Below are positions 1-11,888 of a DNA stretch of 64,000 bases, piece after piece. Source of the DNA: Ornithodoros turicata (Eukaryota > Arthropoda > Arachnida > Ixodida > Argasidae); NCBI RefSeq assembly GCF_037126465.1, contig NC_088204.1, forward strand, positions 76,631,807 to 76,695,806. The letters run 5' to 3'. A program made the translations under genes and the position numbers. How positions within the stretch are numbered: the stretch's first letter is position 1; the number at the start of each line of letters is the position of its first letter. Below the pieces are notes generated by a model, which saw only the letters and a list, made by a program, of their open reading frames with translations, did no database searches and was not told where the DNA came from.

Positions 1-630
1 CCAGCTCGCTTGCATCCTACTTCCATGTTCAACGTAGTAATAGAAAGACTTGTACGTATTAGAAAGACTAGGGTGGTGAGACCTGAGAAGTTAAAACGGT
101 GACCGGTTGTTGTCTCCCCGATCCTGCTGAAAGAGGGATCTGACAGGAGATGAAAAGCATGATGCTTTTCGCATTGCAAAGCAATTAAGGGGGGACAAAA
201 ACCACTCTGGCGTGAAAATAAAGGGTGCCACGACTAAGTATTGCATGTGGAAGATTACTGTTGACCTGAACATCTCCACCACAAACAAAGAAAGAAGAAG
301 AAAAAAATATATCCGGCGCAATAAGGTCACGTAGCAACAACCATAGTTGTTGGCAACATTTCCATGAGCCTGGGGAGTTGCTGGAGTTGCAAAGTGACTT
401 TATTTATGGGTATAACGACCTCAGGGCTCGAAGAGAAATACAAAATTCCAGTGATGCTCCTGGACAGTACTTCCCCCGACGACAGGTCTATCGGACAGAG
501 AAATCATCGGAACAGGTCATGGTAGCGGAAACCGAAGCGTGAAGGAGACGCATGGAAGCAAAACCAGCTTTGGAGATATACAGGACTGAAGCAACGAATA
601 TAGCAAACATAGTCGGCCTTAATGAGAACA
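1..630. other. Intergenic stretch without recognisable gene
   Basis: No open reading frame here looks like a protein family, and no complete transposon ends were seen. The sequence is AT-moderate and unremarkable up to the repeat that starts near 632. Confidence 0.5.
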
Positions 631-631
631 C

Positions 632-1470
632 CATAGATTGAGAAGTTACCCGTCAAAAAGAACTCGTTACAAGTTAAGTTACCGTGTGCAAAATGTAACT
701 AAGTTAATAACGAAGTTCTTCAGCGTGAAATGTAACTCGCAGTTACTGAGTTACTTAAAAAAAAAAAAGAACGAGTTACTTCCAAGTTACTCCGGACACA
801 AAATAGCATTACGCAGGTTCGCATCACGCTTAGATCGTTTTCATTTATGTCCAACAATAGACCTCTCCCTGTTTGTAAAAAAAATGACGTCACAGTGTTC
901 CACAGCGCCAAAATTTGGTAGAATTGAACTATGTTCGAAGCTAGAGGTGAACAAGGTCGCGCCCGAAAGCCACGGTCATGAGGGGATTACGACATGGGAC
1001 GCGACCCTCGGTCCTACTTTTCTTTCAATGGGAGACAGCGAGCAAGTGCACGTTCGTGGAACCCAGCCCTCCTTCCGATTTGTTTCGGTTTCAGTCTGTC
1101 TACCAACGCCATGATGATGTTTCTCTGGTAGAGGCCTATTCGAACGCTTTGCATCTTACCCCCTGTGGGCGCACAATGGTTCAGCTTCATTTCAATGGCA
1201 GCGGTTCTTACTTCCTGAATTGTTCCTACTCCTTACTTCCTACTGTCATTGATTGAATATCACGTTTTATGGCAAAAAATGCCATGAAGGAACCGGAGAG
1301 AAGACAAGAAAATATGTGGACGTGAGTGAAAAGCGAGTTAAAAGTAACTTGGAACTTAAGTTACTTTGGCAAAGTTACATGAAAAAGGAATGAGTTCCTT
1401 TGAAAGTTACCACGGCGCAAAAGTACCGAGTTAAGTTACAAGTTACCAAAAAAAGGAACTTAGTTACAGT
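632..1470. repeat. Dispersed AGTTACTT-rich repeat, copy A
   Basis: The stretch starts with a motif (AGATTGAGAAGTTACCCGTC) that recurs at about 37369, and both copies continue with the same series of GTTAC/AAGTTACTT words, an A-run and a segment ending in GTGGGCGCACAATGGTTCAG. Copy A has about 275 bp (roughly 860-1135) that copy B lacks. The tail of copy A continues after an inserted element, at about 1886-1910. The repeat class is unknown. The short reading frames inside it are low-complexity and probably not coding. Confidence 0.7.
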
Positions 1471-1885
1471 CAGTGGCGTAGCCACCTCCAAGGTAGGGGG
1501 GGGGGGGTCGATACGAAAACTCGCCCCCCCCCCCCTGATCCTGTGTCAACAACACACACATACTTGTGCACACTGCAAACTGAGGATTAGAAAAAAGGAA
1601 CGAAAATAGTTGATTTAGACGTTCACAGTACGATTACATGTATAGGCTGTCATGACCAATGAGGTGGTGTCACGAGATTGGAAGTATTTTGAAAAGCTCA
1701 TACTTTGAAAACCATGCTTCTTAGATAGACGCCATGAACTGCAAGAACTTTCGCGATCGTCACACTGTCCCCCTCCCCACCCACATATGTTATGTTCTCG
1801 GATTTGCACAATTTGTGTGGGTCGGTCCGTGGCAGGTAGGGGGGGGGGGCTCGAGCCCCCCTAGCCCCCCGTGGCTACGCCACTA
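1471..1885. mobile_element. Non-autonomous DNA transposon (CAGTGGCG family), hAT-like
   Basis: The element begins CAGTGGCGTAGCCAC and ends GTGGCTACGCCACTA, giving 15-bp terminal inverted repeats with one mismatch. It is flanked by GTTACAGT on the left (1463-1470) and GTTACAAT on the right (1886-1893), an 8-bp target duplication with one change. The interior holds runs of C and G and no transposase. It interrupts the AGTTACTT-rich repeat. An 8-bp duplication is typical of hAT elements, but the superfamily is inferred. Confidence 0.75.
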
Positions 1886-1924
1886 GTTACAATAACGAGT
1901 TACCTCGAACTCTGGAGAACACAC

Positions 1925-2860
1925 AGGAGTATTGCGAACGAAGCAGTGGAGAAGTAAATTCGAGGTCATTGATGCACATTGCGACCTATGTAATGGCCAC
2001 GACCTACTAGATTATAACGACCATGTCAGCCTTCCCAGCGCCGCATTTTTGGAAGCTAGCGGTGGCGCTTCTCGTCGTCCCAGTTATTGCTTCCTCAACT
2101 TCTACAATACTTTGTACTTCAGCTTACCTTAGTATTTCTGTACAAGCGGTGGACGTTCAACAGATGTTTTATTCTGAGGTTGATTATCATCATCATTCTA
2201 CGCGTTTTCATAGGAGCTATCGCTGTCGTTTGCTACGGTAGTCGTACATACGCTTCTGCGCGTTCAGAATTCAAATTTCCATCGTCCAATCGTGGCGTGC
2301 CGATGGGTAGCGCCCCTGGCGGATCGTGCGGACGGGCTCCTCATAGGGGTTGCCGATTGTGACATGGTCGTTATAATCTAGTAGGTCGTGGTAATGACGA
2401 CCAGGTAGAGACCATGGAGCACGTAATCCTAGACTGCACGGCACTTGGAGGCAAAAGGACATGCTCCATACAAGAGGCACTCGGGTTTCTGCACCGCCGA
2501 CGGACAAGACTTAACGCTGATGGAGACGAAGCGGAGACTAAAACAATGGACTACACAAAATAGTCAGATGCAGAGGAGCCGGGAAAAGTCCCGCAAACGA
2601 ACAAACAATTTGACCAAGTACGACGCCATCCGTGGTGTGTCATACACCTGGAAAAGACAGCGCCTACAAGTTCAGCTCAAAAGGAAAATGGGGGCATACT
2701 GTACACCCCATGGGTAAAGAAGAATAACTTTAAACCGGAACAAAGCCTGGCGAATAAATTTTTAGCATGTCCGCACAGTTCGCTATTTTTTGCTGGACCC
2801 TCGTTTCAAAGAGGCCCACCAGGGGTGCACCAACAATCCATCCATCCATCCAGTTGTGAA
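1925..2860 (+). mobile_element. LINE (non-LTR retrotransposon) 3' fragment, interrupted by a MITE
   Basis: A reading frame at 1932-1997 ends in CDLCNG. After the inserted element (1998-2390 plus its duplicated target) it resumes near 2399 with DQVETMEHVILDC and runs to a stop near 2561. Together these give the C-x2-C ... H-x4-C knuckle found at the C-terminus of many LINE reverse transcriptase proteins. The downstream sequence ends with a TCCA simple repeat near 2838-2852, consistent with a LINE tail. The 5' part is missing, so this is a dead 5'-truncated copy. Confidence 0.7.
1998..2390. mobile_element. hAT-like MITE (CACGACCTACTAG family), copy 1
   Basis: The element opens CACGACCTACTAGATTATAA and closes with its reverse complement ending GTAGGTCGTG, giving terminal inverted repeats of about 32 bp. 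The flanks are GTAATGGC (1990-1997) and GTAATGAC (2391-2398), an 8-bp target duplication with one mismatch. No transposase is encoded. Copies recur at 41009-41445 (complete) and near 58553 (one end only). Confidence 0.85.
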
Positions 2861-2869
2861 CGAAGGGCA

Positions 2870-5800
2870 AGCATAAACGGACGAGGCTCAAAACTTTGTA
2901 ACTTCCCCCCCCCCCCCCGCCCCAGACTGAGGAAAATATCCCCAACAACTGGCCTATACCAGCATGCTTGCTTTTTCATTTGTCTTTGTTCTCATGTTGC
3001 AATTTCAAAATTCGGACCCGTGCTAGAACAGCACTTCTCACATCAGAAAGTTCATTTTCGACAACACCTGGCATCGCAATGAATCCGAAACGAAAAAAAA
3101 AAAAAAAAACTTCCACTGCTTCTTTTTTTGCTTTCTTTCTCAGCCAAGGAACGTGAATAAATTATGTGCAAGTCGCACACTATGCAACGTACATTCTTGA
3201 AAACTACTTCACGTGCCGGCCAACCAACAAAAACGTGGGAAAGGTCGCACAGAACGTTACAGTGACGAGAAAAGATGCTGCATTCAAAAAATCCGGGAAA
3301 TCCAACGTAGTGGTAGTGGCTAGTGTCATACAACCGATGGGACACAACATGTCGTCTGCTCTTAATTGACGCGAAAGTTCCTCCATGTGCCTTAATTTAA
3401 AGGCGGTATGCCATTATCGATTCTTATTATTTTAGCTCGCCTCCTTCGAAGTACTAATAAGCTTTATAATTACGAGAACTTCAAACGAATAAAACTCTTT
3501 CAGAGCTCTGGCCTCTCTTTGGCGACCTTCCGCCATCTCTCGACTGTTTCAACAACTAGGCATCACGGTTTCTACAAATAAGTGTCGCTGCTGAAGATCA
3601 TGTATAAAGGCATATAAAAGCACACAATTTATCCTTTCCACCAACCCCTGAAGGGGCTATGCTATTTACCACCTTTTCGCGGTAGTAGCCGGCAGGTGGA
3701 CGAGTCGCCATTTTCCCGCGCATATTTTTGCGCAATGAGCATATTTTTAAGAATCCAACCCAATCCAATAAAAAAAAAGAGCAAAGCAAAGAAAAGAAAA
3801 AACCAGATCGAAGAAAAGGCGAAGGAAGCACAGCTAATCGGCGCGGGATGTCCCCGATGAAACAGCCATGAGGAGTTCCAGAAAGCCACGAATTATTTTT
3901 CACTTTCTGACACGCCACATATTCAGGTCTTCGTTCTTTTACTTTGTGCTGTGCACTGAACGGGTTTGCCAGTGCTTGTTAGGTTACGTTCTTTCCCTCC
4001 TTTTTCGTTTCTTGCATAACACAGCACAACCTTGACACCCTCCCAATGTTAGTACGTTCACACACCTGACCAACCAGCAGGGGCAACGGATGTCAACATC
4101 CGTCACCCACGTTCTCTTGGTACTACGCAACTGTAGTTACCGCGCACTACGCTAAAGTTGTAACACCCGCTCAATGGAGACGCCAAACGGACTAGACTAT
4201 GCCACTGTAACGCAGCAAAACGGACGTTGTCTTCACATTTTGTTTTTTCTCCGCACTTACGATCGTAATCTTAAAATTGATAATGCTGCAGAGCGCGGCA
4301 GCAAAATGCAGAAATCCAGGTCCTCTTTTTTTGTGCACGAGGCATGTAAATAAACAATAGCGGAAACAGATGATGCGCTGTCACACTCATACCGTATGCG
4401 TTCTGAGTCACGCAAACAGCGCGTACCGAGGAACAGTTGCATAATACGAGGAGAAACAATCCTACGATTATGCCAGCGCTACCAATAGAGCATGTGCCCC
4501 ATGGAAGCACATATGCAATGAATGAAAAACATAGCCCGCAGAGGAGATTGGGATGCGCACAGTTGTGCTTCGTTTTCCGCATCTGCTGCTCCACTTCTGC
4601 GATCAGTACGTTCCTTATTGTAACTCCTTATCCGTTGTTGTAAAATAGTGGTTATCGGATCAATCTGGATACGCGGCGATTGGTTTGACAGGCTGCACGG
4701 AAAGATGAACTTCTCATCGTCGCAGTGGTTTGATCAAGTAAACGAGAATGCAGTAACATCCTTACGCTTATCCTGCGAAGCTCGCCGATAATCCTCGCTA
4801 CCATGTTTCACACATAACTCTTCATGTGATGCATAAAGCGATACAGCCTGCCGTCATCTGCAACATGAGCAGAAATAAAAGGTGAAACCGAGTTAGTGGA
4901 TCGCTGCTCGAATCAGACTCTGCATGCAGTCAGTCTTTGTCAAGAAAACTTTTCGAAAACACCACGCCACTTTCAATGCAGCCTTGACAATGAAGCATAA
5001 ACACGATTATTATTGGTAGCCATTCTGCATCAAAAACAGCACGCCGTAATGCCCATCCACGCGCTAGGCCTAATCTCTCTAACGCGCGCTCTGCAACTCC
5101 TGTAGACGAATCCAATCGGGTCTCGTGCACATGGAAGCCTGTCTCTAAACAAAAGCGAAGCAAAATTTACTTACGGTTACAGTTTCTTTTTCGCTCGTGA
5201 GCACTAGTTATCCACCTTACATGGTTACCGCGGCTTTACACACCAACGTGAGAACCACAATGAAAACGACTGCCGCGCCCTCTACGAAGCGAATCCCGCA
5301 AATCGGAGCGGATTTTTCTTTCCGGCCGATCAACCGTTGCGGGTTTCCTTGCACCTTCGAAGTTTAATGACCTCAACGTTTATCTAGAGTTCGCCTTAGT
5401 TTTTCCACCATCATCACCCTCCCTCCCTCACCACGAAGAACAACACAGACGCGTACTACATGCTCGAAAAAAAAAAACTGCTTTATTTCCTCCACACTTA
5501 CAGCAACCACACTCTTGCCAGAAACTGAAAACATCCCGAAACGTTCTTCAAACGGCACAAAACACCGCACAGCACACACCAAAAACTTCACCTAAACCAG
5601 CACCAGCAGGCATCCAAACTGCTGCCGAAGTGGTACACCGGCCGGTTGCAGCTACTCGCCTCCGTTCTGCCCATGAGATGCACACCTGAGAAAGCAGACG
5701 CCTCATCCGCCTACTTACCCACTGCACAAATTCTCGACCTGGCAAAGGCACCCGCAACAGGACAGCAACAGCAAAACGCCGCCAACTCCCATCCGCAACT

Positions 5801-7370
5801 GCTCCCTCTTGCCAAGCGCAGCACAGCAGGTCTCGAACACCACAGGAACACCAGCTTTTAGGTTTTTAACATTGCCCATCCCCATTACCAATAAAACTTT
5901 TTTATAATTTTGTTCGTGCTCTGCAGCACCTTCAATAGCCAATCCTTGAGCCCAAAGTGAAAATGCTTAAAACGGTATATAAAAATTTGTTCCCCCATAC
6001 TGGGGCTTCTCCCCTAATGATTTGCACAGCAAAGCATTACATTCAGCATTCTTGCTCCCTCGTGGAATACATGCCCCACATTTAAGCTCCCCCCCCCCCC
6101 CGTAAAAAAAAACAAAAAAAAAACGACATGTAAAAGGTGCTTAACCCATATAACACCCCACCAAGCATTACGCCCCCTCCCCCGAAAAGTTTTTTTGCCC
6201 CAAACTTACACCCCAAAGTTGCCGCGTACTCCCCCCCCCCAGACCAGACCAATCTGCACCCCATCCAAGTTTTACGTTCCCCCCCGTAGAGCAGCTGAAA
6301 GAAACACAAGTGGGATGGGAGGGGCCAGCATCCCCCCCAACAGCAACAAGGGCTGCAACAGGAACGCCGGCCTGCAACAGCACAGCATCGCTCCGGCACA
6401 GCGGCTCTCGAACCACACGGCTTACAACACGCTCTCGATCGCACATCAGCGCCTGCGGGCCAGGGCACAAAACACACACACCCACCAGGTCAGATAGTGA
6501 TACACAAAAAGTAACTTCTACACACTCAAGTGACCAGCTGTCAAATATCAGCTGGGGTGCATAATTGTAGTGGCGACGCAGACTTTGTGACGGCGACGTG
6601 CAAAATCGTCGATCTACCAGCAACGACGACAACAGAAAGAAGCTACGAATATCGGGTGCTGCTGCTTTAGCCCCAATGTGCAGAATGCACATAGGGTAGC
6701 TCTGGACTTCTGGCAAGTGATATTGTGCAGCGTATGTGGCACAATTATTTTTTAAATCGGCGTCATCAATACAGGTGACCTTGACAGAGCATTCTCATCA
6801 AACAGTTTCGAAAACAATCACGATACACCGCAAATGTTCTGTTGGCGGAGGACCCAAACTCGCCGATCACAAAATCTGCGTGCCACCGTCAGTGCAACAC
6901 TTCCAAGGTGCATACGATGACTGACACGAGCAATGTCAAGATTTAATCTTTTTTTTTTTTAAAAAAGGAAGCGCAGCACTCGAGATACACGTAACGTTAG
7001 GTATGGGAAGAAAGTTCCGATGAGCACACTAGAACATGAAAAAGGCGAACAAAGGGAGATTATAGGAGGAAGCCACTAATGCTAATAAACAAAAACGAAA
7101 AGGGGGTACCGACTTGCCACTGAGTTTTTTTAGGGTACACAATGATGGCTTAACATTAATCGAAAATGAATGATACTGGGGAGTCAGCTAATGTTTTACA
7201 AGAAAAGCCCCTGGAATACTAACAAGGCTCGTCGTACGCGTCCAAAGAAAAAAATCAAAATAAAAATTAAAAAAAAAATCATGTGAAGCTTTACAAAACA
7301 CCAACGTTATCTACCTCGATTGGCCCCTGCAAGTGACGGCGGTGTCGGCTAATCGGAAACTCGCAAGGGT
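2870..7370. other. Gene-poor intergenic region with homopolymer tracts
   Basis: No recognisable protein-coding exon, tRNA or rRNA was found. The region holds poly-A runs (3095, 5466, 6105, 6951) and a C-rich low-complexity block at about 6085-6340. Reading frames on both strands across the C-rich block are compositional artefacts. A minus-strand frame at 4930-5160 is open for 77 codons but matches no family I know and lacks a clear ATG. Confidence 0.5.
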
Positions 7371-7373
7371 CCT

Positions 7374-8823
7374 TCACGTGTCCATTTGCTGGTTCGAGTC
7401 CCGTGACGGAGACTTGGACACCGAGCGCTCCTCCCGCGCGGGGCTGCTGTCCCCGCCACCTCCGCTCTGACCAGACTCCCTGGCGGGAGACTTGAGCTCT
7501 GACTGTTCCTCTGCAGCTTCTTCCACAGCCTCCGCCTCATCCGCTATGCTCCCGGGCCTCTCTTCTTCCTCCTCCTCCTCCTCTTTTCGATGAGGGCTAC
7601 GTGACCTGGACCTGCTCTCAGACTTGCTTCGCTTGGGCTCTCCGTTTGACCGGCTCTTTTCCCTGCTCCCACTCTTCCTGCTTCGGCTACGACTGCGGCC
7701 TTTCCGTTCCCCGCTGTGCGAACGGCTCTTGCTCTTCTTGCTGCGACTTCCAGACCTGCTCTTCTGGCGGCTCTGGCTGCGGGATCGGCTCTTGCTCTTG
7801 TGGTGGCTCCTGGACCTGCTGCGACGGTTGCTGCGGCTACGAGAACGGCTCTTGCTCTTTCGCTTCCCTTGGGACCTGCTTCGGCTCCTTTTGTGGCTGC
7901 GGCTGCGACTACGGCGGCGACCACGGCTGCGGGACCTTGACCTATCAATGAATATCAATATGAAAAACCAATCAATGAACATGAACAAAGTCAAACACTT
8001 CCATCTGCTGATAAATATAATTCAACGGTATCAGCATAAGGCAGAGCGCATGCAGCACAACCGAATGAAACACCGAAAAGCTAAAAACCGAAAGTAAAAA
8101 AACAAACAAAAAAACATGCGATTATGAGCAGACGATTTGAATACCTAGATTTCGAGCGGTGACGCTTGTCCTTTGACCGGCTCCTCGAGCGGCGCCTTGA
8201 GCGTGAACGGGACCGAGTACGGCTTCTCCTGGTTAATAATCAAAAATAATAATTAGGAACGCAATTAAAAATGAATGCGCAAATCGTCTGTAACTGCTGC
8301 AAAGTTTATTTCCTGGTAGCGACATCCCGTGGCGCTGCGGCGCAACTTTACCTCCCTCGAACCCTCCTCTTTGTGTATGAACTTGCCAAGTTCGTACGTT
8401 TTAAACGCACACACGCAGGATATGAAAAAAACACACTCACCTAGAACGCCGTCTGCTGCGGCTCCTGGATCGGGAACGAGACCGTCTAGAGGATCCGCCA
8501 TATCTCCCGCCGCTTCGTGAGGAGCGATAAGGATCGGTAGGCCTACCGTAGCGCGCCATTTGCACACGCAGTTCTCGTCCATCCAGAATATATCCGTCCA
8601 AGGCATCCATGGCATCTTCGCCGTCCCTCTTGTCGTAGAATCGCACAAATGCAAAGCCTCGGCTGTCCCGCGTGTACGGATGACGTGGAATGTACACGTC
8701 TCCGACGTCCCCATACTTTTCGAACACGCGTTTGAGATCTTCCGGCGTTGTTCTGTATGTCAAGTTGTCGACTTTCAGAGAAGTCATACCGTCGACGCTC
8801 GGTGGTCCACGCCCGTAGCTCAT
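7374..8823 (-). CDS. SRSF2: Serine/arginine-rich splicing factor 2 (SC35-like)
   Basis: Exons are 8823-8441, 8228-8145 and 7941-7374 (minus strand), all joined in phase 2 with GT-AG sites, giving about 344 residues. Residues 14-92 form an RNA-recognition motif: [11 protein letters not shown] is RNP2 and RGFAFVRF is RNP1. This is followed by RMARYGRP-like SRSF2 linker sequence. The rest is a long arginine/serine domain with acidic and SP-rich patches near the C-terminus. SR proteins bind exonic enhancers and recruit U1 and U2AF in nuclear speckles. Vertebrate SRSF2 has about 221 residues, so the RS tail here is much longer. The start ATG precedes MSYGRGPP, matching the family's N-terminus. DHFR starts 0.9 kb away in the opposite direction. 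Identification is secure. Confidence 0.95.
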
Positions 8824-9736
8824 CTTGAAGCCGACTTGGTGCTCAAGTCAGACGATTTTCGTAGATTTCTTCGAGTAAACTTGGTTGAAACGCAGGCAGC
8901 AAGGAGCATCAAGTATGGCGCCTGAAAATTAACTGAAGCCGCCTGGCGCCCCGCGCCGCCGCTACATCATTGGCCATGAAGATAGCAGCTTCTAGGGGAT
9001 TAGTTTCGTATGTCGTGTTATTTATTTTCCTCCAAACTTTTTACAGGAGTTTAAAGTTTTACTGTCACATCTAGTCGAATTAACATACATTCTGTTAAAA
9101 TTTAGTGAAAGAAACACACGAATGAAAGAATACGTTCGAACTAGAACGTTGGACATGAAGAACATGTGAAAGCATGTACATGTAGTAGCCTGTGATCCTA
9201 CGTCGACCGACGTCAACCGCGGGGAACCTCAGAAGTCAGAATTTTTCTCGTATCAAAATCTCGTGACAGCGAGTTGTTTGCTTCACACGTGGTTCTCCCG
9301 TGAGGTAAGACAAGACTAAGCGAGGCATGCGCATTTTTAAGCAATAGTAATGTTGTCGAAGAATCGCATAAAGACGGATGCGTTCATTTTGTGAAATTAG
9401 AACACGTCCAAGCTGTTTCTCAACTTTTGTCACCCAAATACGTCTGTATCACTTAGCTACCCTATTGAGCCTTCACTGCTGATTAAAACAGAACACTAGG
9501 TTCATGCAGAAGAGTAGATGCATGTTCAAAGTATCATTGACGTCTATCAATAATGTTCAAGTATCTATCACTTATCATCGACATGCAAAAACTACAGCCA
9601 ATATTCCAAGCAACTCCAACACCTTTATTGTCATGTATTTCTTCCCACAGCCAATACACACACACTTGTTTTACGCAAGTCTGACTCAGCTCTTTAAATA
9701 TGTCCCATAACTTAGTTCTCCCAGATTATCATCATC
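8824..9736. promoter_or_regulatory. Intergenic region between divergent SRSF2 and DHFR
   Basis: The two start codons lie 914 bp apart in opposite orientation. No further exon is visible between them, so the promoters of both genes probably lie here. No TATA box or other core element could be assigned with confidence. Confidence 0.45.
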
Positions 9737-10776
9737 ATGCCATCGCGTGCCGAATGCCTCGTCGTGCCTTACTCGGCCATTGCTGCAATGTGCCTTAGCC
9801 GTGGGTTGGGCATTCGTGGAAACCTTCCCTGGCGTTTGAAGAAAGAGATGGCGTATTTTTCTCGCATCACCACCACCACCAGCGCCCCCGGCAAGATAAA
9901 TGGCGTCATCATGGGTCGCAAGACGTGGGATTCCATTCCACCAAAGTACCGCCCCCTTGCGGATCGTCTCAACGTCGTGGTCAGCCGGACCCTTTCCAAA
10001 GTCCCCGAAGGGCATCACGTCGTTCAGAGCCTGCCCGAGGCCACCAGCCTTCTGCAGAAAATGGTACAGTCTTGAGAATCTTGTTGAAAACGTTGCACCC
10101 TATTGCACTATTGCATCTTGTTGAATCATTGCACTCTATTGCACTATTGCATCTTGTTGAATCATTGCACCCTAATTGCTCCCCCAAATTTGTGAAAGCC
10201 TTCTAGGCCAAAAAAGGTCAGACCTTACTCTGTTACTTTAGGTTGAAACCTCTTTACAGTGTCATTTCATCATTTTACCACAATGTAGAAACAGTAACAA
10301 AAAGGGGTTTTCATTGCAAGTAATTAGAACTCACATTCTAATTGGAGCTAATTAATTAAACTAGAAAACATAACTAGGAAAGTCACGGAGATGCTTCAAA
10401 AGAAAACTTAGACAACTCGTAGCATACCACAAAATGCCCGAGTGTGAGCACACGTAAAATACAGCGTAACACAGATGACACAACGCTAGACTGCCATTGA
10501 CCGCGTCCAACATTTCTTCCGCAGGCTGCGGAGGGAAAAGTCGACAAGATTTTCGTAATCGGGGGAGAACAGCTGTACAAGCTGGCCGTCGCGGATCCAC
10601 TGTGCACGAGGCTCTACGTGACGGAGATCGACGCCGACTTCGAATGCGACGTCTTCTTCCCCGCCATCGACCACTCCGTATTTCATGAAGTGCAGGACGA
10701 TCAGGTACCGCAGGAAGAGCAGACCGAGAACGGCCTCACCTTCAGATACAAGGTGTACGAACGACAGGACAACTAG
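9737..10776 (+). CDS. DHFR: Dihydrofolate reductase
   Basis: Two exons, 9737-10063 and 10525-10776, join in phase 0 and encode 192 residues, the usual size for animal DHFR (187 in human). The enzyme reduces dihydrofolate to tetrahydrofolate with NADPH and supports thymidylate and purine synthesis. Visible hallmarks are LGIRGNLPW, the active-site acid in KKEMAYF, IMGRKTWDSIP with the NADPH-binding segment, LNVVVSRTL, and FVIGGEQLY in exon 2. The C-terminus ends KVYERQDN. The intron contains a 36-bp tandem duplication. A poly-A signal lies at 11056. DHFR converges with EEF2KMT. Vertebrate DHFR has more introns, so this is a compact gene. Confidence 0.96.
10091..10162. repeat. 36-bp tandem duplication in the DHFR intron
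   Basis: Two adjacent 36-bp units (10091-10126 and 10127-10162) differ at three positions, and a partial third unit follows (10163-10179). Each contains the words TTGCACTATTGCATCTTG. The repeat lies wholly in the intron. Confidence 0.85.
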
Positions 10777-11055
10777 GTTCCTCACCGCAACACACGAGCG
10801 ACAGCGACCGAACGAAGTTACGTACTATCCGATCGACTTGCACACATACCTGTTATCAGCATTCCATTTATAGACTACTTGACTACTCAAGACTACAAAC
10901 ATATAAGTGTTAGCTCACGAACCTGCCCAGGTTGTACAACTGTTAAGGTGCCGCCATTTTGATGCATGTTATGTCTGCTGGCATTTTGATGACTTCTATT
11001 TTTATACTAGCTGGCTTTTTTGACACCCTCTTCAAGTCCTGCTGTACACGAGGGC

Positions 11056-11061
11056 AATAAA
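11056..11061 (+). terminator. Poly-A signal AATAAA of DHFR
   Basis: This canonical hexamer lies 280 bp after the DHFR stop codon in the same orientation. It is the first convincing AATAAA downstream. Confidence 0.55.
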
Positions 11062-11669
11062 AAAGTCTGAACAAGAGTTGCATGTGATGTGTCGTGCGAA
11101 ATAGCACCGTTCCAAGTACTCTCACCTTTTTTGCATCATTGTCACATAGTACTCCCAAGAAACTCTGAAAACACACTTTCCAAATTCAGCCAACAATACA
11201 GGCACGCTGAGGAGAACGCTGAGCTCTGCACACTCGGCACAGCCGCTCAGGATCTCGTGCTCAGCTAAAAAGCGAGAAGCACTTTTTTGTTTTCCAATCC
11301 CATATTGCCTGCCTCTACCCTATTTTATGGCTCCTGAAATAAAACTGAGTTTATGTCCCCCCCTCCCAATAAAAAACATAAAACCAAAGAACACAGGTGC
11401 CCAGCTACGGTGTGTTACAACCTGAAAAACTCACACGTTCAAGTGAATTGTCAGCTTCTTATTTCGAGTAATGCAACTTCCGCAGATCTGTCGTAGATAA
11501 ACACGTCTTCTCGTGGAGGCGACATGGACCGTCTCCGCAGCTGTGACTTGTCTGAGATGTAGACGGCAAAATGTCAATTTTTGTCAGAAGTGCAAGAAGA
11601 TGCAGAACGCGTTGGTTTACTTAAAACACGTTGAGCAAACGCAAGGGAGATACGGCACTAGCAACTTGG

Positions 11670-11675
11670 TTTATT
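11670..11675 (-). terminator. Candidate poly-A signal of EEF2KMT
   Basis: TTTATT on the plus strand reads AATAAA on the minus strand, about 215 bp beyond the proposed EEF2KMT stop codon. Confidence 0.4.
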
Positions 11676-11888
11676 GGACAAGCAGCACAGGCAGCAGAGT
11701 GTCAAAAACCACGCTCATTCATCTCTTCCAGGATAGTGAGTCCACAACGTCCTAGTTGTCGTAATATGCGATTCCTATGGAAGGTCGCGTCAGTGTGATC
11801 CACCAGGGGCGCTGCAGTTCGGATTACGGGGCCTCTATCGTGATTGGGCGGTTGAAATTTGAATGGCAGAGCATGTCATAGCAGACAA

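Noticed and set aside
6082..6716. 131- to 182-codon minus-strand frames over the C-rich block
   Set aside because: Composition is driven by homopolymer C/G and A runs; there is no recognisable domain and no splice consistency.
7544..8097. Long frames on both strands over the SRSF2 RS domain (Leu/Arg-rich and Ala-rich)
   Set aside because: They are shadow frames of the AGR/TCN-biased RS codons; the minus-strand SRSF2 frame is joined by good splice sites to an RRM.
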